Origin: an uncultured Rhizobiaceae group bacterium
GTDB taxonomy: Bacteria; Pseudomonadota; Alphaproteobacteria; Rhizobiales; Rhizobiaceae
Direction of reading: 5' to 3'
NCBI GenBank assembly: GCA_947501445.1
Contig: CANMVS010000016.1
Location: 81,375-145,374 of the forward strand
Length of the DNA stretch: 64,000 nt
Shown here piece by piece: positions 49,985 through 59,108 of the stretch. The notes under the pieces are model-generated. The model did no database searches. It saw only the letters and a list, made by a program, of their open reading frames with translations, and was not told where the DNA came from. Within the stretch, counting starts at the first letter, position 1. The number at the start of each line of letters is the position of its first letter. The position numbers and the translations under genes are program-made.

Positions 49985-52627
49985 ATGACAAATCAGTTTG
50001 TAAAAACTGGCACGATTTCGGTGTCGGCTGGTAGCACCGTGGTCACTGGCGTCAACACAAGTTTCGACATATCCAAGGTCGCCAAAGGTCTTCTGGTTAC
50101 CGGTGGTGTGTCGGCGTTTATTGACACAGTTGAAAGCAATACCGCGTTAACGCTGGTTTCGGCGTGGCCGGGGCCTGACGTTGTATCTCAATCCTACGTT
50201 ATTCAGCGTGAACGGGCGGAGGCATCAAGCACAATCATAGCAAACGACCGCCTCGCGCAAGTCGTTGCAAATCTTGAAGCCGGAACCTTTTTCGACCTGG
50301 ATGCTGTCGGGCCGCTTGTTGACCGCGCAACCTATGACGACGCGGCTGCCGGGTTCACGTACGGGGTTCCTGCTGCTGTCGAAGGTGGAAACCCAACAAT
50401 CTATTTCAAACTCACTGCTACAAGTGCCGATTGGTCGGTAGGTCAAAGCATGGCCGGGCCGCCTGGTGCTGGCAGCGATGGCGATGCGGCCACAATTGCC
50501 GTAGGCAACGTGACAACACTGCTTCCCGGTACGCCAGCAACATTTACAAATAGCGGGACGTCAACGGCGGCTGTCATTGATGTTGGCCTACCTGCCGGTG
50601 ACAAAGGTGACACAGGTTCGTCCGCCACGGTTGGCGTCGGCACGGTAACCACTCTTGCGCCGGGTGAAACCGCAACCGTATCGAATTCAGGAGACGCAAA
50701 TCATGCTGTCTTCGAATTTGGTATTCCAGCCGGCGACGACGGTACAGCAGCCACTGTAACGATTGGAACCATCACAACCGGTGCGCCCGGCAGTAATGTT
50801 GTTGTCACGAATAGCGGAACCTCTGCGGCTGCTATTCTTGATTTCACCATCCCGGCGGGCGACAAGGGCGATACCGGAACAGCGGCAACCCTATCGGCGG
50901 GTACCGCAACAGCGCTGGCTGCGGGTGCAACTCCAACGGTCACGAATTCCGGTGACGCAAACAATGCCGTCTTCAATCTCGGAATCCCTGCCGGAAACGA
51001 TGGCGTCGCGGCTACACTGTCCGTTGGTGCGGTCACAACCGGCGCTCCAGGGAGCAACGTGTCGATTACAAATAACGGCACCCCCACTGCGGCTGTTCTG
51101 GACATTCAAATCCCATCTGGTGAAAAAGGTGACGAAGGCACAGCGGCAACGATTGCGGCTGGAACTGTAACCAGCCTTGCGGCGGGCGCGTCTGCAACCG
51201 TTGTGAATTCGGGCGATGCAAACAGCGCTATTTTCGACTTTGGTGTACCGGTGGGTAATACCGGCGATGCGGCGACAATATCTATCGGCACTGTCACAAC
51301 AGGCGCGGCGGGTACTGACGTTATTGTAACCAACTCCGGCACAGCAGGTGCCGCTGTTTTGGATATTCAAATCCCTCGCGGAGAGCAGGGTCTTGCGGGT
51401 GCTGGTACAGGCGACATGCTGGCAGCGAACTACGATCCCAATGTAAAGTCCACCGATGCATTCTCCATGGGCAACATGGATGAAACCGCAACAGCCAAGA
51501 TATTCAACGATCTGGAGCGCAGCAAACTAACCGCCATAGAAGCGAATGCGACGGCGGACCAGACAGGCGGCGAAATCAAAGCGGCCTATGAGGCGGAAGC
51601 TAATACAAACAACTATTCGGATGCGGAGAAAGCCAAAGTTGGCTATATCACAATTTCGCAGCTGGTAGACTTGGATGCGCTGGAAACACGCGTCAACGAA
51701 TTGGATGCTGCCGTTGTACTTCAAGGTCTTTGGGATGCCAGCACCGGAACCTTTCCGGGTGGCGGCACCGCGCAGGCCGGGCACAGTTTTATCGTTGATG
51801 TGGGCGGCACTGTCGATGGTGTTGAATTCGTCAAGAATGACCGCCTGATTGCTTTAGCCGACAATGCTTCGGTCGGAACCTATGCAACCAACTGGCACAA
51901 ACTGGATTATTCCGATGCGGTGCTGAGTGTGGCGGGTTTAACCGGCGCTATTAATGCGGCTGCGCTCAAAGTGGCGCTTGGGATTGATCAAGTCGATAAC
52001 GTGCCGGATGCAAACAAGCCGGTTAGTACCCCGCAGCAGGCCGCAATAGACGCTGCAATAGCCAACCTGATCGACAGCTCACCTGGCGCGTTGGACACAC
52101 TCAGCAAATTGGCCGCTGCAATCGGAGATGATCCCAATTTTGCCGCCACGATGACAACCTCGCTGGCAGGAAAGGCATCACTAAATCACACACACGCAGC
52201 CGGTGATATAATCTCCGGTACATTTGCCATTGCTCGATTGCCGGTTGCCACGTCTGGTGAAATCAGGAGCAAAACGGCTGACAGGTTGTTGGGGTCAGTT
52301 GAAGTGTTTGGCGCGATGGTGGAGGTTCCCCTGCAGGACGGTGCAAACATTGCGCTGGATCTCGCGGCAGGGTTTGATTTCACCGTTACTCTTGGTGGAG
52401 ATCGCCAGCTTGATAACCCAACACATGTCACGGTTGGCCAGCGGGGTCGAATCCGTTTCCAGCAGGATGGCACGGGTGGGCGACTGCTGACCTATGGCAC
52501 TTATTACAAGTTTGCGGGTGGAACTGCTCCGGTATTATCGACCGATGCGGGTGTTCAAGACATTGTCTACTACGATTGCGTTAAACCGACAGAAATCGTG
52601 CTTTATGCGGCTTTGGGGATTGCATGA
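49985..52627 (+). CDS. repeat-rich tail fibre
   Basis: 880 aa. The N-terminal attachment domain (about 1-165) is followed by seven alternating repeats of about 45 and 42 residues (about 168-473), then a helical part and a C-terminal beta domain (about 650-880). The repeats have NSGT..A.LDF.IPAGDKGDTG or NSGDAN.AVF.FGIPAG forms. This is the main receptor-contact fibre. Confidence 0.9.
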   Translation: MTNQFVKTGTISVSAGSTVVTGVNTSFDISKVAKGLLVTGGVSAFIDTVESNTALTLVSAWPGPDVVSQSYVIQRERAEASSTIIANDRLAQVVANLEAGTFFDLDAVGPLVDRATYDDAAAGFTYGVPAAVEGGNPTIYFKLTATSADWSVGQSMAGPPGAGSDGDAATIAVGNVTTLLPGTPATFTNSGTSTAAVIDVGLPAGDKGDTGSSATVGVGTVTTLAPGETATVSNSGDANHAVFEFGIPAGDDGTAATVTIGTITTGAPGSNVVVTNSGTSAAAILDFTIPAGDKGDTGTAATLSAGTATALAAGATPTVTNSGDANNAVFNLGIPAGNDGVAATLSVGAVTTGAPGSNVSITNNGTPTAAVLDIQIPSGEKGDEGTAATIAAGTVTSLAAGASATVVNSGDANSAIFDFGVPVGNTGDAATISIGTVTTGAAGTDVIVTNSGTAGAAVLDIQIPRGEQGLAGAGTGDMLAANYDPNVKSTDAFSMGNMDETATAKIFNDLERSKLTAIEANATADQTGGEIKAAYEAEANTNNYSDAEKAKVGYITISQLVDLDALETRVNELDAAVVLQGLWDASTGTFPGGGTAQAGHSFIVDVGGTVDGVEFVKNDRLIALADNASVGTYATNWHKLDYSDAVLSVAGLTGAINAAALKVALGIDQVDNVPDANKPVSTPQQAAIDAAIANLIDSSPGALDTLSKLAAAIGDDPNFAATMTTSLAGKASLNHTHAAGDIISGTFAIARLPVATSGEIRSKTADRLLGSVEVFGAMVEVPLQDGANIALDLAAGFDFTVTLGGDRQLDNPTHVTVGQRGRIRFQQDGTGGRLLTYGTYYKFAGGTAPVLSTDAGVQDIVYYDCVKPTEIVLYAALGIA
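50486..51400 (+). repeat. seven-unit ABABABA fibre repeats
   Basis: Units of type A (45 aa, ending IPAGDKGDTGT) and type B (42 aa, ending IPAGNDG) alternate. The DNA is diverged, so length change by slippage is not the current state; expansion may have been by AB pairs. Confidence 0.8.
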
Positions 52628-53376
52628 TGTTACCATTTTCAATGCCACCGCCGCCGATTATAGCCGCACAGTCGACCATTGGAGGTGCACTTGGAAGCTA
52701 TGCATCAAATTTAACTGCCGCGTGGTCAGTCAGTCGCGATTTGTTGTCCTCTCACACAGGTGATCGTTACACCACCGCGACCGGTGTTAACGCTGTAAAA
52801 GACCAAACGGGTGCGGCACTGGACCTTGTGCAAAGTGCAGCCGCAAGACAACCGACTATTGGCGTGGGGCCTTCCGGTATTGCGGTGCTTGATTTTGATG
52901 CTTCAAATGATCGCTTGGAAATGAGTGTGGGTGCACCGGCCAGCAGAACCAACTTATACCTAATTTTTGCGTTTCGTTTCAATCCCGGCGGCCACCTATA
53001 CCAGCAACTCATCGCTACCTCGGGCGGCGATTTTTCAGTATACAATTATACTGATGGCCCAGGCTCAGCATTAGAGATTTATATGGGAACTGGTCCACGC
53101 ATCGTGCTTGATCATTTGAACACCAACCGGTGGTATACTCTGGAGATAATGTTTGATAACTCAACATTAAACGCGAGAATAGACGGTTCCAACAGTGTGA
53201 CCGGTCCCGCGAATAATCCAATGTCCAACGACGGTGCATTGCAGATCGGACAAGACCCGGATTTTGGTGAAGTTTTTGACGGGCAGATATCTGAAATGGC
53301 CGTGTGGAGCAGCGTTCCAAGTCAGGCTGATAGGGACGCCATACAGGCAATTTTTGCAACTCATGTTGGTATCTGA
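52624..53376 (+). CDS. lectin-like fibre tip (LamG type)
   Basis: 250 aa. Residues about 75-245 form a concanavalin/LamG-like jelly roll (PSGIAVLDFDASNDRLEMSV; ALQIGQDPDFGEVFDGQISE; AVWSSVPSQADRDAIQAI). Binds sugars on the host surface. Begins in the fibre stop codon. Confidence 0.82.
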   Translation: MMLPFSMPPPPIIAAQSTIGGALGSYASNLTAAWSVSRDLLSSHTGDRYTTATGVNAVKDQTGAALDLVQSAAARQPTIGVGPSGIAVLDFDASNDRLEMSVGAPASRTNLYLIFAFRFNPGGHLYQQLIATSGGDFSVYNYTDGPGSALEIYMGTGPRIVLDHLNTNRWYTLEIMFDNSTLNARIDGSNSVTGPANNPMSNDGALQIGQDPDFGEVFDGQISEMAVWSSVPSQADRDAIQAIFATHVGI

Positions 53377-53377
53377 T

Positions 53378-53536
53378 CTTTGCTCAAATGGGTTCTTGGA
53401 TAAGACACTTACATTGACCATCGGCGACGTTGGTTACACTGATGCGTCGTGGGATATTTTTGAGTTGGTGATGTATTCAGCTGCCCCCATCCCACCTGAA
53501 ACCAATGTCATTCAGGCTGTTTTCGCATCTGTCTGA
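53378..53536 (+). pseudogene. remnant of a second lectin-like C-terminus
   Basis: In another frame, the downstream DNA encodes LTLTIGDVGYTDASWDIFEL...PETNVIQAVFASV, a diverged match to the last 45 residues of the protein before it. It has no start or upstream part. Looks like a leftover alternative tip. Confidence 0.6.
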
Positions 53537-53678
53537 CCAGTCCAGCTTGTGACGGTCACGCGCACTATGTGCGCTAAATTTCCATACAGCGATAACGCCG
53601 CGCCGCACTATCACAATACTGATTAACCAGGCTCCCAAGCGGGGGTCTTTTTCGTATCCGAACATCACAGGTAAAAAC

Positions 53679-54365
53679 ATGGCTCAAAAAGTAAGCCGTG
53701 AGGGGTTGATTGAAATCGCCGCTCACGAAGGAATTGTCACGTCTCCATACAAGGATAGCGTGGGTGTATGGACGTTTGGAATAGGCCACACGGCCGGCGC
53801 AGGAGCACCGCATCCTGCGAAGATGAAAAAGGGCGTTGCACAGCCAATTTCAACAATCATGAAATTGTTCGAAACTGATGTCACCAAGTTTGAAAAGCGG
53901 GTGAGAGCCGCCTTTACGGTCAAGCTTACGCAGAAGCAGTTTGATGCGGCTGTATCGTTCGATTTCAACACTGGATCGATCCACAAGGCAACATGGGTCA
54001 AGCTGTTCAACGCAGGCGATGTTGCTGGCGCGAAAGAAGCCTTCATGAACTGGCGCAAGCCTGCCGAAATTATTCCACGCCGCAAAAAAGAACGCGACCT
54101 CTTCTTCAAAGGCAAATACTCCAGCAATGGCCAGGCCAACGTCTATCCGGCGAGCACTTCAGGGCGCGTTCAGTGGAGTAGTGGCAAACGCGCGAATGTG
54201 GCTCGACTGATGGACATGGCGGAACCACACGCGCCCGCACAGCCAGATAAGCCCGTTTCCGCTCCTACGACACCGACCGACAAGCCAAACGCGCCAGAAG
54301 CGACGAAAGGCGGTGTGTTGGTCATTCTAATTCGTGCCGTTCTCAAAATATTGGGGTTGAAATAA
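53679..54365 (+). CDS. endolysin (GH24 lysozyme)
   Basis: 228 aa. The catalytic Glu lies in AAHEGIVTSPYKD, followed by GVWTFGIGHT, the T4-type E-8aa-D-5aa-T pattern; SFDFNTGSI and the C-terminal NWRKP block are also present. Proline-rich linker and a hydrophobic end (GGVLVILIRAVLKILGLK) that may anchor it to the membrane. Degrades peptidoglycan at lysis. Confidence 0.92.
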   Translation: MAQKVSREGLIEIAAHEGIVTSPYKDSVGVWTFGIGHTAGAGAPHPAKMKKGVAQPISTIMKLFETDVTKFEKRVRAAFTVKLTQKQFDAAVSFDFNTGSIHKATWVKLFNAGDVAGAKEAFMNWRKPAEIIPRRKKERDLFFKGKYSSNGQANVYPASTSGRVQWSSGKRANVARLMDMAEPHAPAQPDKPVSAPTTPTDKPNAPEATKGGVLVILIRAVLKILGLK

Positions 54366-54589
54366 TGCTCAAGAGATTCATCAAACATCGCAAGTACTTC
54401 AAACCCACATCCATCACATGGTGGACTGGCTTTCTATCGTTCACCGCCGGTATGGTCATTGCCGTTGGCGGCGAGGTCGATGCTTTGATGCCTGCTGCGA
54501 ATGTCCTGTCGGCGATGGTGGCCGTCCCTCCAGCTGCCATGATTACCTACGGACTTGGCATTATCGGCCTGCGCGGCAAGGACGGCTAA
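54365..54589 (+). CDS. holin
   Basis: 74 aa with two membrane helices (ITWWTGFLSFTAGMVIAVGG and NVLSAMVAVPPAAMITYGLG). TAATG overlap with the endolysin. Pore former for lysis. Confidence 0.8.
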   Translation: MLKRFIKHRKYFKPTSITWWTGFLSFTAGMVIAVGGEVDALMPAANVLSAMVAVPPAAMITYGLGIIGLRGKDG

Positions 54590-54590
54590 T

Positions 54591-55025
54591 ATGTGGACCG
54601 TTATTGCAAAAGTCGGTTCCGGTTTTCTGAAATGGTTTACCGGCACGGGCGTAAAGGCTTTGACAAGCGCCTACCAGGCGAAGCTGAATTCACGCACTGA
54701 GTCAGAGCGCATTGCTGCCGACGTCGAGATCAAACACATAGAAGACGTGCAAGACGCCCGGCAGGCCGGAAAAGAAGTGCGGCTAGCGACTGCCAACTTT
54801 ATCGAAATGAGAGTTCTGACCGTGGGCGTTGCCTTTCCATTTATCGCGCACCTATGGGCGGTTGGTATGGACACTATTTTCAAGCTTGGTTGGCAGATCG
54901 ATGCTTTCCCGGCACCGTTTGACGAGTGGCAGGGTGCAATCCTCTTGTCCTTTTTCGGTGTCGCTGGTGGTGTTGGCATCGCGCGAGCGATTGCCGGTGC
55001 AATAGCGTATCGGAGGCGTAAATGA
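54591..55025 (+). CDS. holin-like protein (3TM type)
   Basis: 144 aa. Long helical N-terminus (KLNSRTESERIAADVEIKHI), then two or three membrane helices (VLTVGVAFPFIAHLWAVG; ILLSFFGVAGGVGIARAIAG). Similar to the Holin_of_3TMs group. A second holin or antiholin. Confidence 0.78.
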   Translation: MWTVIAKVGSGFLKWFTGTGVKALTSAYQAKLNSRTESERIAADVEIKHIEDVQDARQAGKEVRLATANFIEMRVLTVGVAFPFIAHLWAVGMDTIFKLGWQIDAFPAPFDEWQGAILLSFFGVAGGVGIARAIAGAIAYRRRK

Positions 55026-55321
55026 CCGGCGCTGAATTGATGGCAGTGGTGACGTTTTTTATCACCATTTGCGGCGTGTTGTTTGTTGCGTGGTGGAGAA
55101 TCGAAAACCGCATAAACGCAACCAAGAAGGAAGCGCTGCACGTTGCCAATAAAACACGTGACGATTTCGTGGCCTATCAGCTGCACGTCGCTGAACACTA
55201 TGTGACGAAAGTCAGTATGCAGGAACAAACGCGCCAGGTCATGGGCGCCATTCAGACGGTAGGCACTCGCATTGACAGCCTGATTGAACGGGTAGACCGG
55301 TTTTACGAAAACAAAAAGTAA
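55022..55321 (+). CDS. membrane-anchored coiled-coil lysis protein
   Basis: 99 aa. One N-terminal membrane helix (MAVVTFFITICGVLFVAWW), then a coiled coil. ATGA overlap with the holin. Could be an i-spanin-like or antiholin protein; no lipoprotein partner is seen. Confidence 0.68.
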   Translation: MTGAELMAVVTFFITICGVLFVAWWRIENRINATKKEALHVANKTRDDFVAYQLHVAEHYVTKVSMQEQTRQVMGAIQTVGTRIDSLIERVDRFYENKK

Positions 55322-55397
55322 TAATGGCATTGCGTTCGGAATTCACGCGATAGAAAATCAAAAAAGTGTGCGGCACAACAGAATCGAGGGCCGCACT

Positions 55398-55703
55398 ATG
55401 TCTATCGTATCCAACCTGACCAGATTGCCGAAAAGACCCAATCCATCAGCAACTTGCCATACAACCGTGACAACGCTGGCTGATATCAAGCGCGAGCGTT
55501 GGGCACTTTGGGGCAACTGCTCAGGGATGAATTGCGGACACGGTTGTAAACTTGATATCGACGCTCTTATTGAGTTGTTCGGCAAGAATCACGTCTTTAT
55601 CAATGACACCATAATTCCACGACGCCTCGTGTGCCGTAAATGTGGACACCGCGGCGGATCCTGTCACATCGTTCCACCGTCCAAGCACACAGGCAGTCTT
55701 TAA
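55398..55703 (+). CDS. zinc-binding hypothetical protein
   Basis: 101 aa from MSIVSNLTRLP after GAGGG. NCSGMNCGHGCKLDID and LVCRKCGHRGGSCHIVPPS give paired Cys/His likely to hold zinc. Last gene before the late terminator. Confidence 0.68.
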   Translation: MSIVSNLTRLPKRPNPSATCHTTVTTLADIKRERWALWGNCSGMNCGHGCKLDIDALIELFGKNHVFINDTIIPRRLVCRKCGHRGGSCHIVPPSKHTGSL

Positions 55704-55712
55704 CGACCATCG

Positions 55713-55743
55713 CCCCACCCGCTCCGGCTGGTGGGGTTTTTTT
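55713..55743 (+). terminator. late-operon intrinsic terminator
   Basis: CCCCACC (55713-55719) pairs with GGTGGGG (55730-55736) and seven T follow. Separates the late genes from the right early operon. Confidence 0.95.
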
Positions 55744-55758
55744 ATTGTTTATCAATAG

Positions 55759-55805
55759 GCGATATCGCATTATTCCTTGACATTCTAGGCGAATTCGCAT
55801 ACACA
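55759..55805 (+). promoter_or_regulatory. repressor-controlled promoter, two operators
   Basis: Operator GCGATATCGC (55759-55768), then TTGACA (55777-55782), a 17-bp spacer with GCGAATTCGC (55789-55798), and TACACA (55800-55805). It drives the right early operon from 55854. Confidence 0.82.
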
Positions 55806-55853
55806 CGGTAATCACAAACCAACTGCGTCCTGGCGCAACGATTGGGGTAAATC

Positions 55854-57092
55854 TTGAAAAGTGAGCGTAATCTTGAAATCGCCGTAGAGGCGTTCAAACG
55901 TCTTGGCAGCGCACGGGCAGCTGCGAAGGAATTGGGGTGGAACCGCTCCACATTCAGACACCGACTAAAACGGGCTGCACAAAAAGGCTTGGTGGGCACT
56001 GAACCGGTTTTGCCGGGGTACGCAATAAAGAGTGTCGCAAGCAAGGCGGCGGACGGCGCTTGGATAAAGCAGGTCAAGGAACACGGCGACGTTTTCAAGA
56101 TGCCTGACGGGCACACAGCAAAGGGCTACAGCGCGCTTGTTGATGCCGAAGGCAAGGTTATCCAGAAATGGATCAAAACCAGCCAGCAGGCCAGCGCTGT
56201 CGATATTGCCGAAACCCTGAAAAAGGCCTTTGAGGATTACAAACCTGCCGCTCGGCCTGCTCCAGAACCCACCCATACAGAACGTGATTTACTCAACCTC
56301 GTAGTCTGCAATGACTGGCACGTTGGCATGTTCGCTTGGCATCGCGAGTCTGCCGAGGATTGGGATTTGAAAATAGCGGAACGCGTGATCGGCAACGGCA
56401 TCGTCGAAGCGGTCAACCGATCACCGTTGGCGGAAACAACCGTCGTTTTGGGTGGTGGCGACCTTACGCACGCAGACAACAACAACAACATGACAAGTCG
56501 GTCCCACAACGTGCTTGATGTGGACGGCAGGCATCAGAAGGTAGTTGAAACCGCCGGACGCCTCATGGTGCTTACAATCGACGCTGCCCTGCGGCGCAGC
56601 ACACGTGTGATCGTACGCAATTTGAAAGGCAACCACGACGAAGAAACCGCACCTTCAATCGCGTGGTTTCTGCATGCTTGGTATCGAAACGAGCCGCGTG
56701 TTCTTGTTGATCTGGACCAGTCGCTTTTCTTCTATCACCAGCACGGCGTTGTGATGCTGGCGGCCACGCACGGACACCAGACAAAGCTGCCCGACATGCC
56801 GCAGGTTATGGCACACCGTCGACCGGAAATGTGGGGCGCTTCGAAATTTCGATACGCACATGGATTCCATATCCACCACAAGTCGAAATTCGTGACTGAA
56901 GGTGGCGGCGTCATTTGTGAATCACATCAGGCACCAATTCCACAAGACGCCTGGCACTACGGATCCGGTTTTCTTTCCGGGCGGTCGCTTCAAACGCTGA
57001 CCTATCACGCCGACTACGGCGAAATCAGTAGGGTCCGTGTCGCGATGCTTGATGCGGCAAACGACAACGAACCAAAGGAGCAAGCGGCATGA
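55854..57092 (+). CDS. HTH-metallophosphoesterase
   Basis: 412 aa, TTG start. Residues 1-50 form a helix-turn-helix (VEAFKRLGSARAAAKELGWN). A calcineurin-like phosphoesterase follows with DWHVG (about 154), GGGDLTHADN (200), GNHDE (259), HGH (306) and HIHH (340), all metal ligands in order. Ends DAANDNEPKEQAA. DNA-binding plus nuclease/phosphatase suggests a Mre11/SbcD-like role, but no ATPase partner is present. Confidence 0.85.
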   Translation: MKSERNLEIAVEAFKRLGSARAAAKELGWNRSTFRHRLKRAAQKGLVGTEPVLPGYAIKSVASKAADGAWIKQVKEHGDVFKMPDGHTAKGYSALVDAEGKVIQKWIKTSQQASAVDIAETLKKAFEDYKPAARPAPEPTHTERDLLNLVVCNDWHVGMFAWHRESAEDWDLKIAERVIGNGIVEAVNRSPLAETTVVLGGGDLTHADNNNNMTSRSHNVLDVDGRHQKVVETAGRLMVLTIDAALRRSTRVIVRNLKGNHDEETAPSIAWFLHAWYRNEPRVLVDLDQSLFFYHQHGVVMLAATHGHQTKLPDMPQVMAHRRPEMWGASKFRYAHGFHIHHKSKFVTEGGGVICESHQAPIPQDAWHYGSGFLSGRSLQTLTYHADYGEISRVRVAMLDAANDNEPKEQAA

Positions 57093-57151
57093 ATGAAAGG
57101 CTGTTCGTTATTTTGGCCGTTCTCGTGGCCATTTTCATCCTTTTGCTTTGA
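57089..57151 (+). CDS. 20-aa membrane microprotein
   Basis: AAGGAG 9 nt upstream and ATGA overlap with the previous stop. MNERLFVILAVLVAIFILLL: a short basic/acidic head and one membrane helix. Strong translation signals make it credible despite the length. Confidence 0.6.
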   Translation: MNERLFVILAVLVAIFILLL

Positions 57152-57177
57152 ACACACACCTCTGAGGAGAAACACAC

Positions 57178-57792
57178 ATGACAGATGCGCATTTGGCGGC
57201 AGAAACATTCTGCCCGCTTGAACGATTGCCGTCGGGCGGCAAAGCCCGACAGGGCAATTATATCTACACGCGAACGGGTACGTTCTGGCCGTTCGATCCG
57301 CATCCCGAAGATGTGAATATTTTGGATATCGCGCACGGACTGTCGAACATCTGCCGGTACACGGGCGCGGTGAGCTATCACTACAGCGTCGCTGAACACA
57401 GCGTTCACGTAGCGCGGTGGGTTCTCGTTAAATCAGATGCGGCGCACGCGCTTACGGCCCTGTTGCATGACGCACCGGAAGCGCTATCGGGTTTTGGTGA
57501 TGTCGCGCGACCATCCAAAGACTCGGCGCCAATCATCAAACAGACAGAGACCAGAATATGGCAAAGAGCTATCGCGCCATGTTTCGGGTTGCCCCCGATA
57601 ATACCGGATATTGTTCACGAGGCGGACAACCGCATCATTGCCGATGAAATGCAGCAACTGATGCATTCCGTTGCACCCGGTTTTGACAGTCCGCTTGGTA
57701 TTCAACTGGATCGCTGGTCACCAGGATTCGCAGGGTCTGAATTCCTGAGTTTGTTTGCCGAACTTCAATATGACCGGCAGGTGGCGGCATGA
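57178..57792 (+). CDS. HD-domain 5'-deoxynucleotidase-like
   Basis: 204 aa. HYSVAEHSVHVARW and LLHDAPEALSGFGD are the HD metal ligands of YfbR-like nucleotidases, with HEADNRIIADEM late. Acts on deoxynucleotides. Phage relatives include dATP-removing DatZ, but PurZ is not found here. Confidence 0.85.
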   Translation: MTDAHLAAETFCPLERLPSGGKARQGNYIYTRTGTFWPFDPHPEDVNILDIAHGLSNICRYTGAVSYHYSVAEHSVHVARWVLVKSDAAHALTALLHDAPEALSGFGDVARPSKDSAPIIKQTETRIWQRAIAPCFGLPPIIPDIVHEADNRIIADEMQQLMHSVAPGFDSPLGIQLDRWSPGFAGSEFLSLFAELQYDRQVAA

Positions 57793-58040
57793 GGACCGCA
57801 GTCTTCAACAGACACGCTCAGAACGCACCGCCAGACGCCGTTTACGTTGGTCGCGGCTCGCCATACGGCAATCCGTTCGTCGTTGGTCGTGACGGCACCC
57901 GTGACGAGGTCTGTGACCGCTTTGAGCGCGAAGTCTTACCCAATCTCGATGTGTCGGCGCTTCGGGGGAGAGACCTTGTGTGTTTCTGCTCTCCGCTTCG
58001 TTGTCACGGCGACGCAATTTTACGGAAGGCGAACGCATGA
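57789..58040 (+). CDS. DUF4326 protein
   Basis: 83 aa. VYVGRGSPYGNPFVVG and LVCFCSPLRCHGDAI are the family blocks. Function unknown; often in phage nucleotide modules. ATGA overlap on both sides. Confidence 0.88.
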   Translation: MRTAVFNRHAQNAPPDAVYVGRGSPYGNPFVVGRDGTRDEVCDRFEREVLPNLDVSALRGRDLVCFCSPLRCHGDAILRKANA

Positions 58041-58315
58041 GAACCGGCGACAAGGTCGTATGTATCGACGACAAATTTCCATTCGTCAGCCTGGACCAAC
58101 AAATTCGAAAAGATGAAGTCTACACCGTTCGGTGGGCAGGCAGGTTCAGCCATTACATTGATGGTGATTTTTACGGCATCAAGCTTGTCGAAATCGACCG
58201 CGGCAACGACGACGGCCCGGAAGGTTACGGCTATGCCGACATGCCGTTTCGCGCGTCCCGGTTCCGACCGGTTGTGGAGCCAAAAACCAAACGTGAATTA
58301 GAGGAGATTGCATGA
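58037..58315 (+). CDS. hypothetical protein
   Basis: 92 aa from MRTGDKVVCIDDKFPF. Beta-rich SH3-like barrel (KDEVYTVRWAGRFSHYIDGD; GIKLVEIDR). Such proteins are common in rhizobial phages; role unknown. Confidence 0.68.
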   Translation: MRTGDKVVCIDDKFPFVSLDQQIRKDEVYTVRWAGRFSHYIDGDFYGIKLVEIDRGNDDGPEGYGYADMPFRASRFRPVVEPKTKRELEEIA

Positions 58316-58956
58316 TGATGGATCAGCTTTTGGGGCACGGTGGTGTCGACGATGACGGGAACATAACACCCAAAATTACGGGCATCTTGCATAATGCCGT
58401 TTGGTTGCCCGACGGAACTTTGAAGGGTGAGATATACGACAATCACGTTGGTGCGCTTTCTGACGGAACAGAAATAATCACCACTGGAGTCACCAAAGTA
58501 TGTGGCGATATATATTCAACGAGGTTCGCAAACTACAAAGTGGAGTCGTGGCGAAGCAAAGACGCCGCAAACGACAACGAACCACCCTCACAGACAACTG
58601 TACGCCGGATTATCGCCATCAATGAACTTGCATCCTACTTCCACATGAAGTCCGCGAAAGCCGGATGGTGGAAGGATGGCAACGGCATGTACGTTATGGC
58701 CACCAAGCTTGCGCTTATTCATTCCGAAGTGTCGGAAGCCATGGAAGGCCTGCGCAAGGATGTGATGGACGACAAGTTGCCTCACCGCAAGATGATGGAA
58801 GTTGAACTTGCCGATGCGGTCATTCGTATCTTCGATCTGGCTGGCGCGTGTGGCTTTGATCTTGGTGGAGCCATCATGGAAAAGGACGCATTCAATGCTC
58901 GGCGCGCAGATCACAAACCCGAAGCACGGGCTGCAGCTGGCGGGAAAGCGTTCTGA
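58312..58956 (+). CDS. fusion protein with MazG-like domain
   Basis: 214 aa. Residues 1-90 are an unrecognised beta domain. After the linker KDAANDNEPPSQ comes an all-helical MazG-like NTP pyrophosphohydrolase (ALIHSEVSEAMEGLRKD; ELADAVIRIFDLAG with ExxE/DxxD type metal ligands). Likely trims the nucleotide pool. The linker between two domains is the ANDN motif itself. Confidence 0.8.
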   Translation: MMMDQLLGHGGVDDDGNITPKITGILHNAVWLPDGTLKGEIYDNHVGALSDGTEIITTGVTKVCGDIYSTRFANYKVESWRSKDAANDNEPPSQTTVRRIIAINELASYFHMKSAKAGWWKDGNGMYVMATKLALIHSEVSEAMEGLRKDVMDDKLPHRKMMEVELADAVIRIFDLAGACGFDLGGAIMEKDAFNARRADHKPEARAAAGGKAF

Positions 58957-59108
58957 TGCGTTTGGATCCCACTGCAAGCATGTACCGGCCATTGCATAAA
59001 GCGGTTTTGGCCGCAATCAACGAAGTTGGTTTGGAGAATTTCAAGAAAATATCCTGGTTCCAGTCCAACGAAATGAAGAAAAACCAAAACAAGCGGAAGG
59101 TGTCCTGA
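58956..59108 (+). CDS. 50-aa basic protein
   Basis: MRLDPTASMYRPLHKAVLAA ... ends MKKNQNKRKVS. TGATG overlaps at both ends place it in the operon. Not recognised. Confidence 0.58.
   Translation: MRLDPTASMYRPLHKAVLAAINEVGLENFKKISWFQSNEMKKNQNKRKVS

Noticed and set aside
57178..58956. 2-aminoadenine (Z) genome biosynthesis
   Set aside because: HD and MazG-like genes are present, but no PurZ-like adenylosuccinate synthetase and no DpoZ polymerase are seen anywhere in the window.
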